Notes: generated from the letters alone by a model not told the origin. A stretch of 39,194 nt of DNA from Phycisphaerae bacterium (GCA_030613765.1 JAUWLI010000001.1:1-39194), one strand, 5' to 3'; counted from the first letter of the stretch, positions 16,886 through 24,231 are shown. Numbers and translations are program-made.

Positions 16886-17611
16886 ATGATTAATATGAAT
16901 GATATAAGAGTTGTAATATTAGCCGGAGGCAAGGGAACAAGACTCAGGCCATACACGACAGTCTTTCCAAAGCCGCTTATGCCCATCGGCGAAATGCCGA
17001 TACTGGAAGTCGTACTTCGACAACTTAAATCAGCGGATTTCAAGAAGATTACCTTGTCGGTAAATCACCTGGCTGATTTGATACAGGCCTTTTTCGGCGA
17101 CGGTTCGGCATTGGGGCTTGACATCAGCTATTGCATTGAGAACGAACCACTGGGCACCGCAGGTTGTCTTTCTCTTGTAGATAATCTCACAGATACCTTC
17201 CTGGTGATGAACGGTGATTTGCTTACGACGCTCGATTATGCAGCGATAGTCCGCAGCCACATTAATTCGAGAGCAACAGCTACAATCGGTGTGTTCACCA
17301 GAGAAGTCAAGATTGACTTTGGTGTCCTTGAACTCGGCCCGAATGAAGAATTGTTGGAGTACAAGGAGAAACCCAGCTTCGAGTATTTGGTGAGCATGGG
17401 TGTGAACGTGTTCGACAAATCCGTGCTTGATTCCATCACCAAAGCCCAGTACCTCGATATGCCTATGCTCATGATGAAATTGAAAAATGCAGGCAGGACC
17501 GTTCTGTCTTTTCGTAGCGACTGTGAGTGGCTCGATATCGGGCGAGTTGATGATTACGAAATGGCCGTTAAGGCCTTCGAGCAGTCACGCGATAAGTATT
17601 TGCGAAAGTAA
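16886..17611 (+). CDS. Sugar-phosphate nucleotidyltransferase
   Basis: 241 residues, one compact GT-A-like domain. LAGGKGTRLRPYT (12-24) is the signature NTP-binding loop with Lys/Arg contacts. FPKPLMPIGEMPILE, NEPLGTAGCLSL and LVMNGDLLT (metal Asp) follow in the order expected for the NTP_transferase family (mannose-1-phosphate guanylyltransferase or glucose-1-phosphate thymidylyl/uridylyltransferase). Family members of this short form lack the left-handed helix tail. The nucleotide cannot be decided from sequence alone; the LegB neighbour and the GDP-mannose dehydrogenase downstream make GDP plausible. It starts 24 bases after the LegB-like gene, probably in the same transcript. Confidence 0.88.
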   Translation: MINMNDIRVVILAGGKGTRLRPYTTVFPKPLMPIGEMPILEVVLRQLKSADFKKITLSVNHLADLIQAFFGDGSALGLDISYCIENEPLGTAGCLSLVDNLTDTFLVMNGDLLTTLDYAAIVRSHINSRATATIGVFTREVKIDFGVLELGPNEELLEYKEKPSFEYLVSMGVNVFDKSVLDSITKAQYLDMPMLMMKLKNAGRTVLSFRSDCEWLDIGRVDDYEMAVKAFEQSRDKYLRK

Positions 17612-17615
17612 ATTT

Positions 17616-17713
17616 CCACGGGTTAAAACCCGTGGCATTTGCCGCAACAGGCTTTGCCTGTCCGCCTTCGGCGGATAACTTCATCTACGGGTTTACACCC
17701 GTAGAATTGCGGC
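17616..17713 (+). repeat. Nested palindromic element with four hairpins
   Basis: Immediately after the nucleotidyltransferase stop come: CCACGGGT/ACCCGTGG (17616-17635); then an outer stem GCCGCAA (17641-17647) pairing with TTGCGGC (17707-17713). Inside the outer stem lie CAGGC/GCCTG (17648-17660), TCCGCC/GGCGGA (17661-17675) and CTACGGGT/ACCCGTAG (17685-17704). All stems are perfect and loops are 3-4 bases. The outer stem plus three inner hairpins fold as a cloverleaf-like four-way structure. This looks like a REP/MITE-type mobile palindrome rather than a terminator; no T-run is present. The ribosome site of the next gene lies beyond it. Confidence 0.85.
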
Positions 17714-17727
17714 AGAATATTAAAATT

Positions 17728-18642
17728 ATGAAGAAGCGGGTTCTCATTACAGGAGTATGCGGCTTCGCCGGCCTGTATATGTCCGATTACCTCAAGCATC
17801 TACAACCTCCTCCGGATGTTATCGGTGTGGATGTTCAAGATGGCCCCGCGGCAAGCTGTGATTCATTTTACAAGCTGGATTTATCCTGTAAGGATGATGT
17901 TGCGGAGTTGATTAAGCAATCCAAACCTGATTATGTTATTCACCTTGCAGGAATATTCGGCACTGAAGACCCCTTAGAAATATATAAGGTTAACGTTCTT
18001 TCCATAGCTGCTCTACTCGAAGCCACTCGTCATTATGCACCGGAAGTGGTTATGGTTACAGCCGGTTCTGCCGCAGAATATGGGCATATTGAGCCAAGTC
18101 GAGTACCTGTGGATGAACGAACATCGTGCGAGCCTGTTACTCCCTACGGCTTGAGTAAACTACTGGCCACTCAAATCGCTCTGTACTATCACCGTGCTTT
18201 TAGTATCTGCGTTATGGTGGTAAGACCATTTCAGTTAATCGGCAAAGGCGTAACAGTTAGATTGGCACCGGGGTCTTTCGCCCAGCAGGTAAAACAGGCA
18301 CTTTCTAAGAAAGCAAATGTGATTAAGGTCGGAAACCTGGAGAGTTCTCGCGATTTTCTCGACATACACGATGCTGTGGAAGCTATTTGGGCTTTGTGTC
18401 AAGAGCCAGCCAGCGGGCAAGTTTTTAATCTTTGTTCGGGCAAGCCAACGAAGATGTCCAGTCTGCTTGAAATGATGATCGAGAACTGCGGCGTAAAGAT
18501 GAAGGTTGAAGTAGATCCTGGACGTTTGCGAGGTAGCGCTGATGTTTCCAACATATATGGGAGCTTTCAAAAGCTTAAAAATCATTGCAGATGGAGCCCT
18601 AAAAGGTCTCTTCCCGAAAGCATTTCAGAAATGTTTATGTAA
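17728..18642 (+). CDS. Extended SDR, GDP-4-keto-6-deoxy-mannose reductase-like
   Basis: 304 residues. The frame is open back to 17632, but that would translate the palindromic element, so ATG 17728 (MKKRVLITGVCGFAG) is chosen. The nucleotide loop GVCGFAG lies at 9-15. KPDYVIHLAGIFG, VTAGSAAEYG, and PYGLSKLLA with Tyr140 and Lys144 follow. SRDFLDIHDAVEAIWAL is the substrate-domain motif seen in Rmd/RmlD/GDP-mannose dehydratase relatives. The likely role is reduction or epimerisation of a 4-keto-6-deoxy nucleotide sugar. The exact reaction is uncertain; a 4-epimerase is an alternative. Its stop is followed after 2 bases by a broken GT tail. Confidence 0.75.
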   Translation: MKKRVLITGVCGFAGLYMSDYLKHLQPPPDVIGVDVQDGPAASCDSFYKLDLSCKDDVAELIKQSKPDYVIHLAGIFGTEDPLEIYKVNVLSIAALLEATRHYAPEVVMVTAGSAAEYGHIEPSRVPVDERTSCEPVTPYGLSKLLATQIALYYHRAFSICVMVVRPFQLIGKGVTVRLAPGSFAQQVKQALSKKANVIKVGNLESSRDFLDIHDAVEAIWALCQEPASGQVFNLCSGKPTKMSSLLEMMIENCGVKMKVEVDPGRLRGSADVSNIYGSFQKLKNHCRWSPKRSLPESISEMFM

Positions 18643-18644
18643 AA

Positions 18645-18821
18645 GCGCTATTATCAGAAGTGTTCACGCATTTACCCCTGGACCTCGGTGCCGAAAAATG
18701 GGCGGATAAGGTAATGGAAGTACTTGAATCGGGAAGAATCTCGCATGAATATGCGTACAATCAGGTTAAAAACAGCCACTTTTCTGTGGATTACTCTCTT
18801 AAGGAATTATGTATTGTTTGA
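18645..18821 (+). pseudogene. Third copy of the GT4 tail, without its gene body
   Basis: It reads ALLSEVFTHLPLDLGAEKWA and continues through SHEYAYNQVKNSHFSVDYSL to KELCIV and a stop, matching the last about 57 codons of the GT gene at 11853. It has no internal stop, but no start and no catalytic domain, so it cannot be a working enzyme. It follows the SDR stop directly, in a different frame. Compared with the intact gene it has about the divergence of an old paralogue upstream, but is near-identical in the last 60 bases. Confidence 0.88.
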
Positions 18822-19167
18822 GTATGGCTAATGATAAGAATTGCTGAAAAACACGGATATGTGAAGGTTCGAGCGGTCATGGTCTATGCAAAAGCAGGTA
18901 TTAGCAGAAAAGTAGGGCACAAAAAGCCATGTATTCCTGCCAATTTCCAATAGAACTGTATCGGAAATGAAAATCCTTGAAAGTTCAAGGTGATTTTTAT
19001 AAGATTATTGACGTCGGACGGAGAAAAGTATGCTTTTAAACCGTGTCAATGGGAAATGTCAGTATAAACAAGTTGACAATAATTAACGCTGTTATCCTTA
19101 CAAGGGGCAACAACCTCAATTCAGAAGGAACTAAAAAACCGTATTGAGTAATCGGAGTGTACTTAGC
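18822..19167. other. Intergenic region before the sulfate-activation genes
   Basis: About 345 bases without a supported gene. TTGACA lies at 19073-19078, but the nearest -10-like TATCCT is only 14 bases away, so the promoter is doubtful. No strong hairpin or recognisable gene remnant was found. A separate transcription start for the CysD-like gene in this gap is plausible. Confidence 0.5.
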
Positions 19168-19980
19168 ATGAACTACAGCATCAATCAGTTGGATAAATTG
19201 GAAAATCAAAGTATTTTTATCATCAGGGAAGCCTACAGCCAGTTCAGAAAGGTTGCAATGCTTTGGTCTATCGGCAAAGATTCCACAACATTGTTGTGGC
19301 TTGTCAGAAAAGCCTTCTTTGGCCAGATCCCATTTCCGGTTCTTCATATTGACACCACCTACAAATTCAAAGAAATCTATGACTTCAGAGACAAATATAC
19401 CAAAGAATGGGGGATGAAGCTTATCGTTGCTAAAAACGAGGAAGCAATCAGCAAGGAGATCGGTCCGGATAAGGGCAAGTTTCAGTGTTGCAATGAACTC
19501 AAGACCATTGCGTTAAAAAAAGCTATTGCCAAACACGACTTCAAAGCACTGTATCTTGGAATCAGAAGGGACGAACATGGTATTCGGGCAAAGGAAAGAA
19601 TCTTCAGTCCACGCGATGAGGATTTTGAATGGGATTATAAGAACCAGCCTCCAGAGCTATGGGACCAGTATAAGACTAAGGCTGCGGAGGAAGAACATCT
19701 GAGAGTCCATCCCTTACTCGGCTGGCGGGAAATTGACGTCTGGGAATATATCAAGAGAGAAAATATCCCCTGTGTTGACCTCTACTTTGCTAAAAACGGG
19801 AAACGATATAGAAGCATCGGATGCGAAACTTGTTGTATGCCTGTCGATTCAGATGCTGATACGATAGACAAGGTTGTGGAGGAGTTGAAAGTTTCTAAAA
19901 TTTCGGAAAGAAGCGGCAGGGCACAGGACAAGGAATCGGACTATATGATGCAAAAATTAAGGTCTTTGGGGTATATGTAA
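19168..19980 (+). CDS. cysD: Sulfate adenylyltransferase subunit 2-like (CysD/PAPS reductase family)
   Basis: 270 residues from ATG 19168 (an upstream in-frame TTG at 19144 lacks support). The PP-loop WSIGKDST (33-40) of the ATP pyrophosphatase fold is followed by FPVLHIDTTYKFKEIYDFRD and GIRRDEHGIRAKERIFSPR, all diagnostic of CysD. SIGCETCCMPVDSDADTI and SERSGRAQDKESDY match the C-terminal part. With CysN it makes adenosine 5'-phosphosulfate from ATP and sulfate. It is shorter than E. coli CysD (about 300). The end MQKLRSLGYM resembles the tail of the phosphodiesterase at 6048, although CysD proteins also commonly end in a Gly-Tyr-aromatic. Its position inside a polysaccharide locus suggests activated sulfate for sugar sulfation. 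Confidence 0.88.
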   Translation: MNYSINQLDKLENQSIFIIREAYSQFRKVAMLWSIGKDSTTLLWLVRKAFFGQIPFPVLHIDTTYKFKEIYDFRDKYTKEWGMKLIVAKNEEAISKEIGPDKGKFQCCNELKTIALKKAIAKHDFKALYLGIRRDEHGIRAKERIFSPRDEDFEWDYKNQPPELWDQYKTKAAEEEHLRVHPLLGWREIDVWEYIKRENIPCVDLYFAKNGKRYRSIGCETCCMPVDSDADTIDKVVEELKVSKISERSGRAQDKESDYMMQKLRSLGYM

Positions 19981-19981
19981 A

Positions 19982-20296
19982 ATGGTTACTTACAAGGATG
20001 CTCGCCATCGATCAATTTTAAAAGCGTTAAGTTGGCGGATTTGCGCAAGCATCACTACGATATTGATTTTCTTTGCTTTTACTGGAAGACTTGTTCTTGC
20101 TCTCGGAGCGGGGGCCGTCGAAATAGTGGTGAAGCTGGTTCTTTACTATCTGCATGAAAGAGCATGGGTTTGCTTAGGTATTGGCAGGAAAGAACATCCA
20201 TTGTCCTCTTTGCCTGTCAACAAATCTTTGGAAGGAAAAGATATGGATGAGGTTAGGATGAAACTAAAAGAATTAGGTTATATCAGCAAGGATTAA
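19982..20296 (+). CDS. DUF2061 membrane protein between cysD and cysN
   Basis: 104 residues, starting one base after the CysD-like stop and ending one base before the CysN-like start, so it is tightly coupled to both. The N-terminal part RHRSILKALSWRICASITT and two membrane helices (about 20-60), with VKLVLYYLHERAW after the second, match the DUF2061 family. That family often lies beside sulfate-activation or NodP/NodQ-type genes. The biochemical role is unknown. The C-terminus, after a charged linker, ends in MKLKELGYISKD, again an L-x-x-LGY tail like CysD here. A membrane anchor or docking subunit for the adenylyltransferase is one hypothesis. Confidence 0.82.
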   Translation: MVTYKDARHRSILKALSWRICASITTILIFFAFTGRLVLALGAGAVEIVVKLVLYYLHERAWVCLGIGRKEHPLSSLPVNKSLEGKDMDEVRMKLKELGYISKD

Positions 20297-20297
20297 A

Positions 20298-21527
20298 ATG
20301 GATGTACTTAGCTTTGTAATTGTAGGCCACGTTGACCACGGCAAATCGACACTAATTGGAAGACTGCTTTACGATACTGACTCACTTCCGCCGGACAAGA
20401 TTGAGGAAGTGAAAAAGGCTTCAGACGGTCAGGGCAGGCAGACCGAATTTGCCTACCTTTTGGACCATTTGGAAGAAGAGCGCAAACAGGGTATTACGAT
20501 TGATACAACGCAGGTTTTCTTCAAAACCGACAAAAGGCGTTACGTAATAATCGATGCGCCGGGACATGTTGAATTTGTCAAGAATATGATTACAGGAGCG
20601 TCCCAGGCCGAAGCTGCCGTTTTGATCATCGATGTCGTCGAAGGTGTCAAAGAGCAGACTAAACGACATTCGTATATGTTATCTCTTCTCGGACTGCATC
20701 AGGTAGTTGTCGTGCTTAACAAAATGGACTTGGTGGATTTCTCCCATGAGAATTTCGATACCGTCAAAAATAACGTGGCCGAATGGCTCAAATCTATATC
20801 CATCGAATCTACTTGTTACATCCCGATTTCAGCGATCAAAGGTGACAATGTTGCGAGCAAGTCTGAGAATATGGATTGGTACACCGGCCTGACATTCCTG
20901 GAAAGTTTGGACACTTTGCAGAATAGGCAGACCCCTGAAGACAAACCGCTGCTTATGCCTGTCCAGGACGTGTACAAGGTTGGAGAAAAGAGAATTAATG
21001 TCGGCAGAGTGGAGTCCGGCGTTATAGAGAAAGGTACAGAGGTAAAAATCCTCCCGACTGGCCAGATTACAAACGTCAATTCAATCGAGAAATACCTTGA
21101 AGATACCGACAAAGCTGTTACCAGCGAATGCATCGGCATTACAACTACCGATTCAGTTTTTCTTGACCGCGGCAATGTAGTGTGTTTGCCGGGTGCAGAA
21201 CCTGTCTTAACTGACAGGATTCCTGCGAATATTTTCTGGATGGCCAAGCATGACTTCGTCAAAGGCCAGAAACTGACCATAAGATGTGCCACTCAGGAAA
21301 CTGTATGTAAAGTTGAGAGTATTGACAAAAGGATCAACTCCTCAACGCTCGAAGTTATTGCTGAAAACTCTGACATGATCAAGAATCTTGAGGTTGCCGA
21401 AGTCATCATCAAAACAAAAAAACCTGTGGCCATCAAAGACTTCAATGATGTTCAGGAATTGGGGCGTTTTGTCCTTGTCCAAAACGAAAACGTATGTGCT
21501 GGTGGAATAATTGCTGAAATAAGCTGA
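20298..21527 (+). CDS. cysN: Sulfate adenylyltransferase subunit 1-like GTPase (CysN)
   Basis: 409 residues of elongation-factor-like GTPase. G1 is GHVDHGKST (10-18), the switch region has GITIDTT (65-71), G3 is DAPGH (86-90) and G4 is NKMD (141-144). Two beta-barrel domains follow (about 210-300 and 310-409), with a typical PANIFWM opening in the second. CysN couples GTP hydrolysis to APS formation by CysD. It ends without an APS-kinase (CysC) domain, unlike CysNC or NodQ fusions, and is shorter than E. coli CysN (475). No separate cysC and no PAPS sulfotransferase were recognised in the window, so sulfate transfer must depend on genes elsewhere. Confidence 0.9.
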   Translation: MDVLSFVIVGHVDHGKSTLIGRLLYDTDSLPPDKIEEVKKASDGQGRQTEFAYLLDHLEEERKQGITIDTTQVFFKTDKRRYVIIDAPGHVEFVKNMITGASQAEAAVLIIDVVEGVKEQTKRHSYMLSLLGLHQVVVVLNKMDLVDFSHENFDTVKNNVAEWLKSISIESTCYIPISAIKGDNVASKSENMDWYTGLTFLESLDTLQNRQTPEDKPLLMPVQDVYKVGEKRINVGRVESGVIEKGTEVKILPTGQITNVNSIEKYLEDTDKAVTSECIGITTTDSVFLDRGNVVCLPGAEPVLTDRIPANIFWMAKHDFVKGQKLTIRCATQETVCKVESIDKRINSSTLEVIAENSDMIKNLEVAEVIIKTKKPVAIKDFNDVQELGRFVLVQNENVCAGGIIAEIS

Positions 21528-21531
21528 AATC

Positions 21532-22815
21532 ATGGCAAAAAATACAAAAACTGTAATAATAGGTCTTGATGGTGTGCCTTTCGGCATGATTAAAGATTTT
21601 GCCGAAACTGGCGTAATGCCAAATACCGCCGAGTTGATTTCCCAGGGAATATTCAAAAAGATGAACTCTTCCATCCCAGAGGTTTCTTCCGTAGCATGGT
21701 CATCAATAATTACGGGCCAAAATCCCGGCCAACATGGAATTTTCGGCTTTATGGATTTATTCGATCACTCATACAAAATGAAATTCCCAAATTTCAATGA
21801 CTTAAAAGCAGAACCATTTTGGGACCAATGGGAAGGAAAGTCTGTTATAATTAACGTGCCTTCAACTTATCCTGTCCGGGAGATGAATGGCGTACACATC
21901 TCGGGCTTTGTATCCATAGACTTTGAAAAGAGTGTTTATCCGAAATCTCTTGTACCTCAGCTACATCGCTTGGACTACCGCCTGGATGTTGATTCACAGA
22001 AAGCCCATAGTGCGATGGACTTGTTTCTAAAAGATTTGGATAAGACTCTTGACGCGAGAATTGAAACCTATCAGTATCTTTGGGAGACTCAGGACTGGCA
22101 AACCTTCATGCTTGTTTTCACCGGCACAGACCGATTGATGCACTTCTTATGGAGTGCCTATGAGGACGAAAGCCATCAGTACCATGAATTGTTCCTTGAA
22201 CATTTCAGAAGAATTGACCAGGTTATTGGGGAAGTAACCGCCCGCATCAGCGAGGATGATTTACTTGTTATGCTTTCCGACCACGGCTTTGAAAGACTTG
22301 ATTATGATGTTTATATCAGTTATCTTCTCGCACAGGAAGGATTTCTGCAGTTCAAGCAGGGAGAAGATATTTCTTTAGATAACATATGTTATGGTACAAA
22401 GGCATTTGTTCTTGACCCGGCAAGGATTTATCTGAATCTAAAAGGAAAGTTCCCTTTCGGAACTGTTGACCAAGCCGAGGGTGAAATAGTCTTGTCTGAA
22501 CTCGAAAATCTCTTTCGATCACTACAGATAGATAACAGAAAGGTCATAAGAGATATTTACAGAAAAGAACAGCTTTATTCCGGTCCATATTTTGAAAATG
22601 CGCCAGATATGGTTTTGGTTGGTGCAGAAGGTTTCAACCTCAAGGCAAGGGTAAAAGCCGACAGATTAACGGACAAAGCTATCTTTTCCGGTAAACACAC
22701 ACAAGACAGTGCTTTCTTATTAGTCAAAGGTCTTAAAGACGAGAGCATCGTACCTGAAATACCTTCAGTCTTTAACATAAAAGGTATAATCGAGGAGAGC
22801 AAAAAGTCTATCTGA
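21532..22815 (+). CDS. Cytosolic alkaline-phosphatase-superfamily enzyme, second copy
   Basis: 427 residues, 4 bases after the CysN-like stop, so probably in the sulfate-activation operon. TVIIGLDGVP gives metal Asp13. The nucleophile position is Ser57 in SVAWSSIITG, where the 6048 enzyme has Thr. PGQHGIFGF, LSDHGFE and GKHTQDSAF complete the metal site. FTGTDRLMHFLW is the usual mid-domain motif. It lacks the C-terminal LGY tail of the other copy. The fold hydrolyses phosphodiesters, pyrophosphates or phosphonates. Being next to sulfate activation, a role in removing a nucleotide by-product such as 3'-phosphoadenosine phosphate could be imagined, but nothing in the sequence proves it. Confidence 0.78.
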   Translation: MAKNTKTVIIGLDGVPFGMIKDFAETGVMPNTAELISQGIFKKMNSSIPEVSSVAWSSIITGQNPGQHGIFGFMDLFDHSYKMKFPNFNDLKAEPFWDQWEGKSVIINVPSTYPVREMNGVHISGFVSIDFEKSVYPKSLVPQLHRLDYRLDVDSQKAHSAMDLFLKDLDKTLDARIETYQYLWETQDWQTFMLVFTGTDRLMHFLWSAYEDESHQYHELFLEHFRRIDQVIGEVTARISEDDLLVMLSDHGFERLDYDVYISYLLAQEGFLQFKQGEDISLDNICYGTKAFVLDPARIYLNLKGKFPFGTVDQAEGEIVLSELENLFRSLQIDNRKVIRDIYRKEQLYSGPYFENAPDMVLVGAEGFNLKARVKADRLTDKAIFSGKHTQDSAFLLVKGLKDESIVPEIPSVFNIKGIIEESKKSI

Positions 22816-22865
22816 CATAATTCAACCGGACTAAGAAATTAAGCCAGACATAGCAAGCGAAGATA

Positions 22866-22979
22866 ATGTCACATCAACAGCTTCTCAAAAGACAAAAAAT
22901 AAAAGCTATTATACTCGCCGGAAGTCGTGACTTTGGATGCTGCCCAGTGGCAGCACAACTACCAACGGCTTTGTGGCCT
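22866..22979 (+). pseudogene. Nucleotidyltransferase head remnant before a GT gene
   Basis: ATG 22866 opens MSHQQLLKRQKIKAIILAGS, followed by RDFGCCPVAAQLPTALWP. KAIILAGS and the later LPTALWP match the start of NDP-sugar nucleotidyltransferases (nucleotide loop and the conserved Pro-Lys/Ala-x-x-P segment). The similarity stops at ALWP (22979); then the frame runs into a G8 tract and ends at 23036 inside the GT gene in another frame. So only the first 38 codons or so remain. The break coincides with the start of the GT gene. Confidence 0.65.
22938..22955 (+). repeat. Hairpin in the GT leader
   Basis: TGCTGCC (22938-22944) and GGCAGCA (22949-22955) form a perfect 7-bp stem with a CAGT loop. 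It lies inside the nucleotidyltransferase remnant, 47 bases before ATG 23002. It could slow or attenuate expression of the GT gene, or be a coincidence of the remnant's coding sequence. Confidence 0.5.
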
Positions 22980-22992
22980 TATAATAAAACAA

Positions 22993-23000
22993 GGGGGGGG
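22993..23000 (+). repeat. G8 homopolymer at a GT start
   Basis: Eight consecutive G residues follow AA and end one base before the ATG of the GT gene. The AAGGGG is also its only Shine-Dalgarno candidate. The present length puts the upstream GTG 22927 in frame with the GT. Loss of one G would instead join the nucleotidyltransferase remnant in frame. Confidence 0.8.
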
Positions 23001-23001
23001 T

Positions 23002-24231
23002 ATGCGTGTTATAGTATCTCTTTTACATCATTTTAGGATGACACCGGACGGCACTGTTTATCCTTATTCGGTGTTTGATTATACATTCTGGCGTCGGTAC
23101 CTTGAGGTTTTTGATGAGGTTGTGGTATTTGGCCGGGTGGGAAAAATTGGTGAGGTAGATCCGGAGACCATGCCGCCAAAATCCAGCGGCCCTGGAGTGA
23201 CCTTTTTCCCCCTACCTGATTTCTTAGGCGCCTGGCAGTATCTGAAGGCTCATCGGAAGCTTGTTGCTATGAGCAGGCAAATTTTGACAGGTAGTGATGC
23301 CTGTGTATTGCGTGTGCCAAGTTATCTTAGTATGCTGCTTTTTCGCGAATTTATTCGTACCAAACGTCCGTATGCAGTGGAAGTTGTGGGTGATCCGTGG
23401 TCCCAATTAGCACCGGGGAGCTTTGCAAGCAGGTTACGACCGATCATCAGACGAAAATGGACTTGGGATATGAAGCGGCAGTGCCGTCATGCGGCGGTGG
23501 CAGCGTATGTTACAGAATATATACTACAAAAACGATTTCCTCCGGGTGGCTGGTCAAGCTATTATTCCAGCATTGAATTGCCTGCCAGTGCCATAGTGGA
23601 TCAATCTGCGATTGATCAGCGTATCAGAACCATAGATGGCAAGGCAAAAGCCTGTGGCCCCTGGCGTATATGTTTTGTCGGAAGCCTGTGGCATTTGTCC
23701 AAATCGCCCGATATTCTAATTGGTGCGGTTGCAGATTGTATTAATAAGGGCATTAAATTGGAACTTGTAATTGTTGGTGAAGGTAAGCATCGCTTGCAAT
23801 TAGAGCAACAGGCACAACAATTGGGGATTTCGGAATATGTAAAGTTTACAGGACAATTATCACCCGGACAACCGGTTTATGACCAATTAGATAGCTCGGA
23901 TTTATATGTGCTGCCTTCCCACGGGGAAGGACTGCCCCGGTCAATCATTGAAGCCTTTGCCAGAGGGCTGCCTTCTATCGGCGGCAGTAAGGGAGGTTTT
24001 CCAGAGTTACTGGACGATAAGCACATGATTAAGTCCATCGATGTACCTACGCTATCCGGTGTGATAGAACGAACAATCTCTGATGTTGAGGGCATGAAAG
24101 AAGCTGTCAAAAGAAATGCCAAAAAAGCCACTGAATATCGAACAGATATTCTGCAAAAACGGCGTACTGAACTTTATACCAAACTTAGAGACATTACGCA
24201 GGACTGGTTTGATAAGCGGAAAGGAAAATAG
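23002..24231 (+). CDS. Glycosyltransferase family 4
   Basis: 409 residues from ATG 23002. The frame extends to GTG 22927, but the duplicate head at 14137 begins to match right at TATGCG, which supports 23002 as the gene boundary. The N-terminal domain starts MRVIVSLLHHFRMTPDGTVY. Donor-domain features are WRICFVGSLWHLSKSPDILI, LVIVGEGKHR, and HGEGLPRSIIEAFARGLPSI with the EX7E motif. GT4 enzymes of this kind are retaining transferases using nucleotide sugars. Translation probably depends on the G8 tract as ribosome site. The first about 260 bases exist as a decayed copy at 14137-14397. Confidence 0.85.
   Translation: MRVIVSLLHHFRMTPDGTVYPYSVFDYTFWRRYLEVFDEVVVFGRVGKIGEVDPETMPPKSSGPGVTFFPLPDFLGAWQYLKAHRKLVAMSRQILTGSDACVLRVPSYLSMLLFREFIRTKRPYAVEVVGDPWSQLAPGSFASRLRPIIRRKWTWDMKRQCRHAAVAAYVTEYILQKRFPPGGWSSYYSSIELPASAIVDQSAIDQRIRTIDGKAKACGPWRICFVGSLWHLSKSPDILIGAVADCINKGIKLELVIVGEGKHRLQLEQQAQQLGISEYVKFTGQLSPGQPVYDQLDSSDLYVLPSHGEGLPRSIIEAFARGLPSIGGSKGGFPELLDDKHMIKSIDVPTLSGVIERTISDVEGMKEAVKRNAKKATEYRTDILQKRRTELYTKLRDITQDWFDKRKGK

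Noticed and set aside
15873..17611. Complete legionaminic acid pathway
   Set aside because: Only a LegB-like dehydratase and a nucleotidyltransferase are seen; synthase, hydrolase and CMP-transferase are absent.
17632..17727. N-terminal extension of the SDR gene upstream of ATG 17728
   Set aside because: It would translate the palindromic element, and the Rossmann motif already begins right after ATG 17728.
19073..19098. TTGACA and TATCCT before the CysD-like gene as promoter
   Set aside because: The spacing is only 14 bases, too short for a standard promoter.
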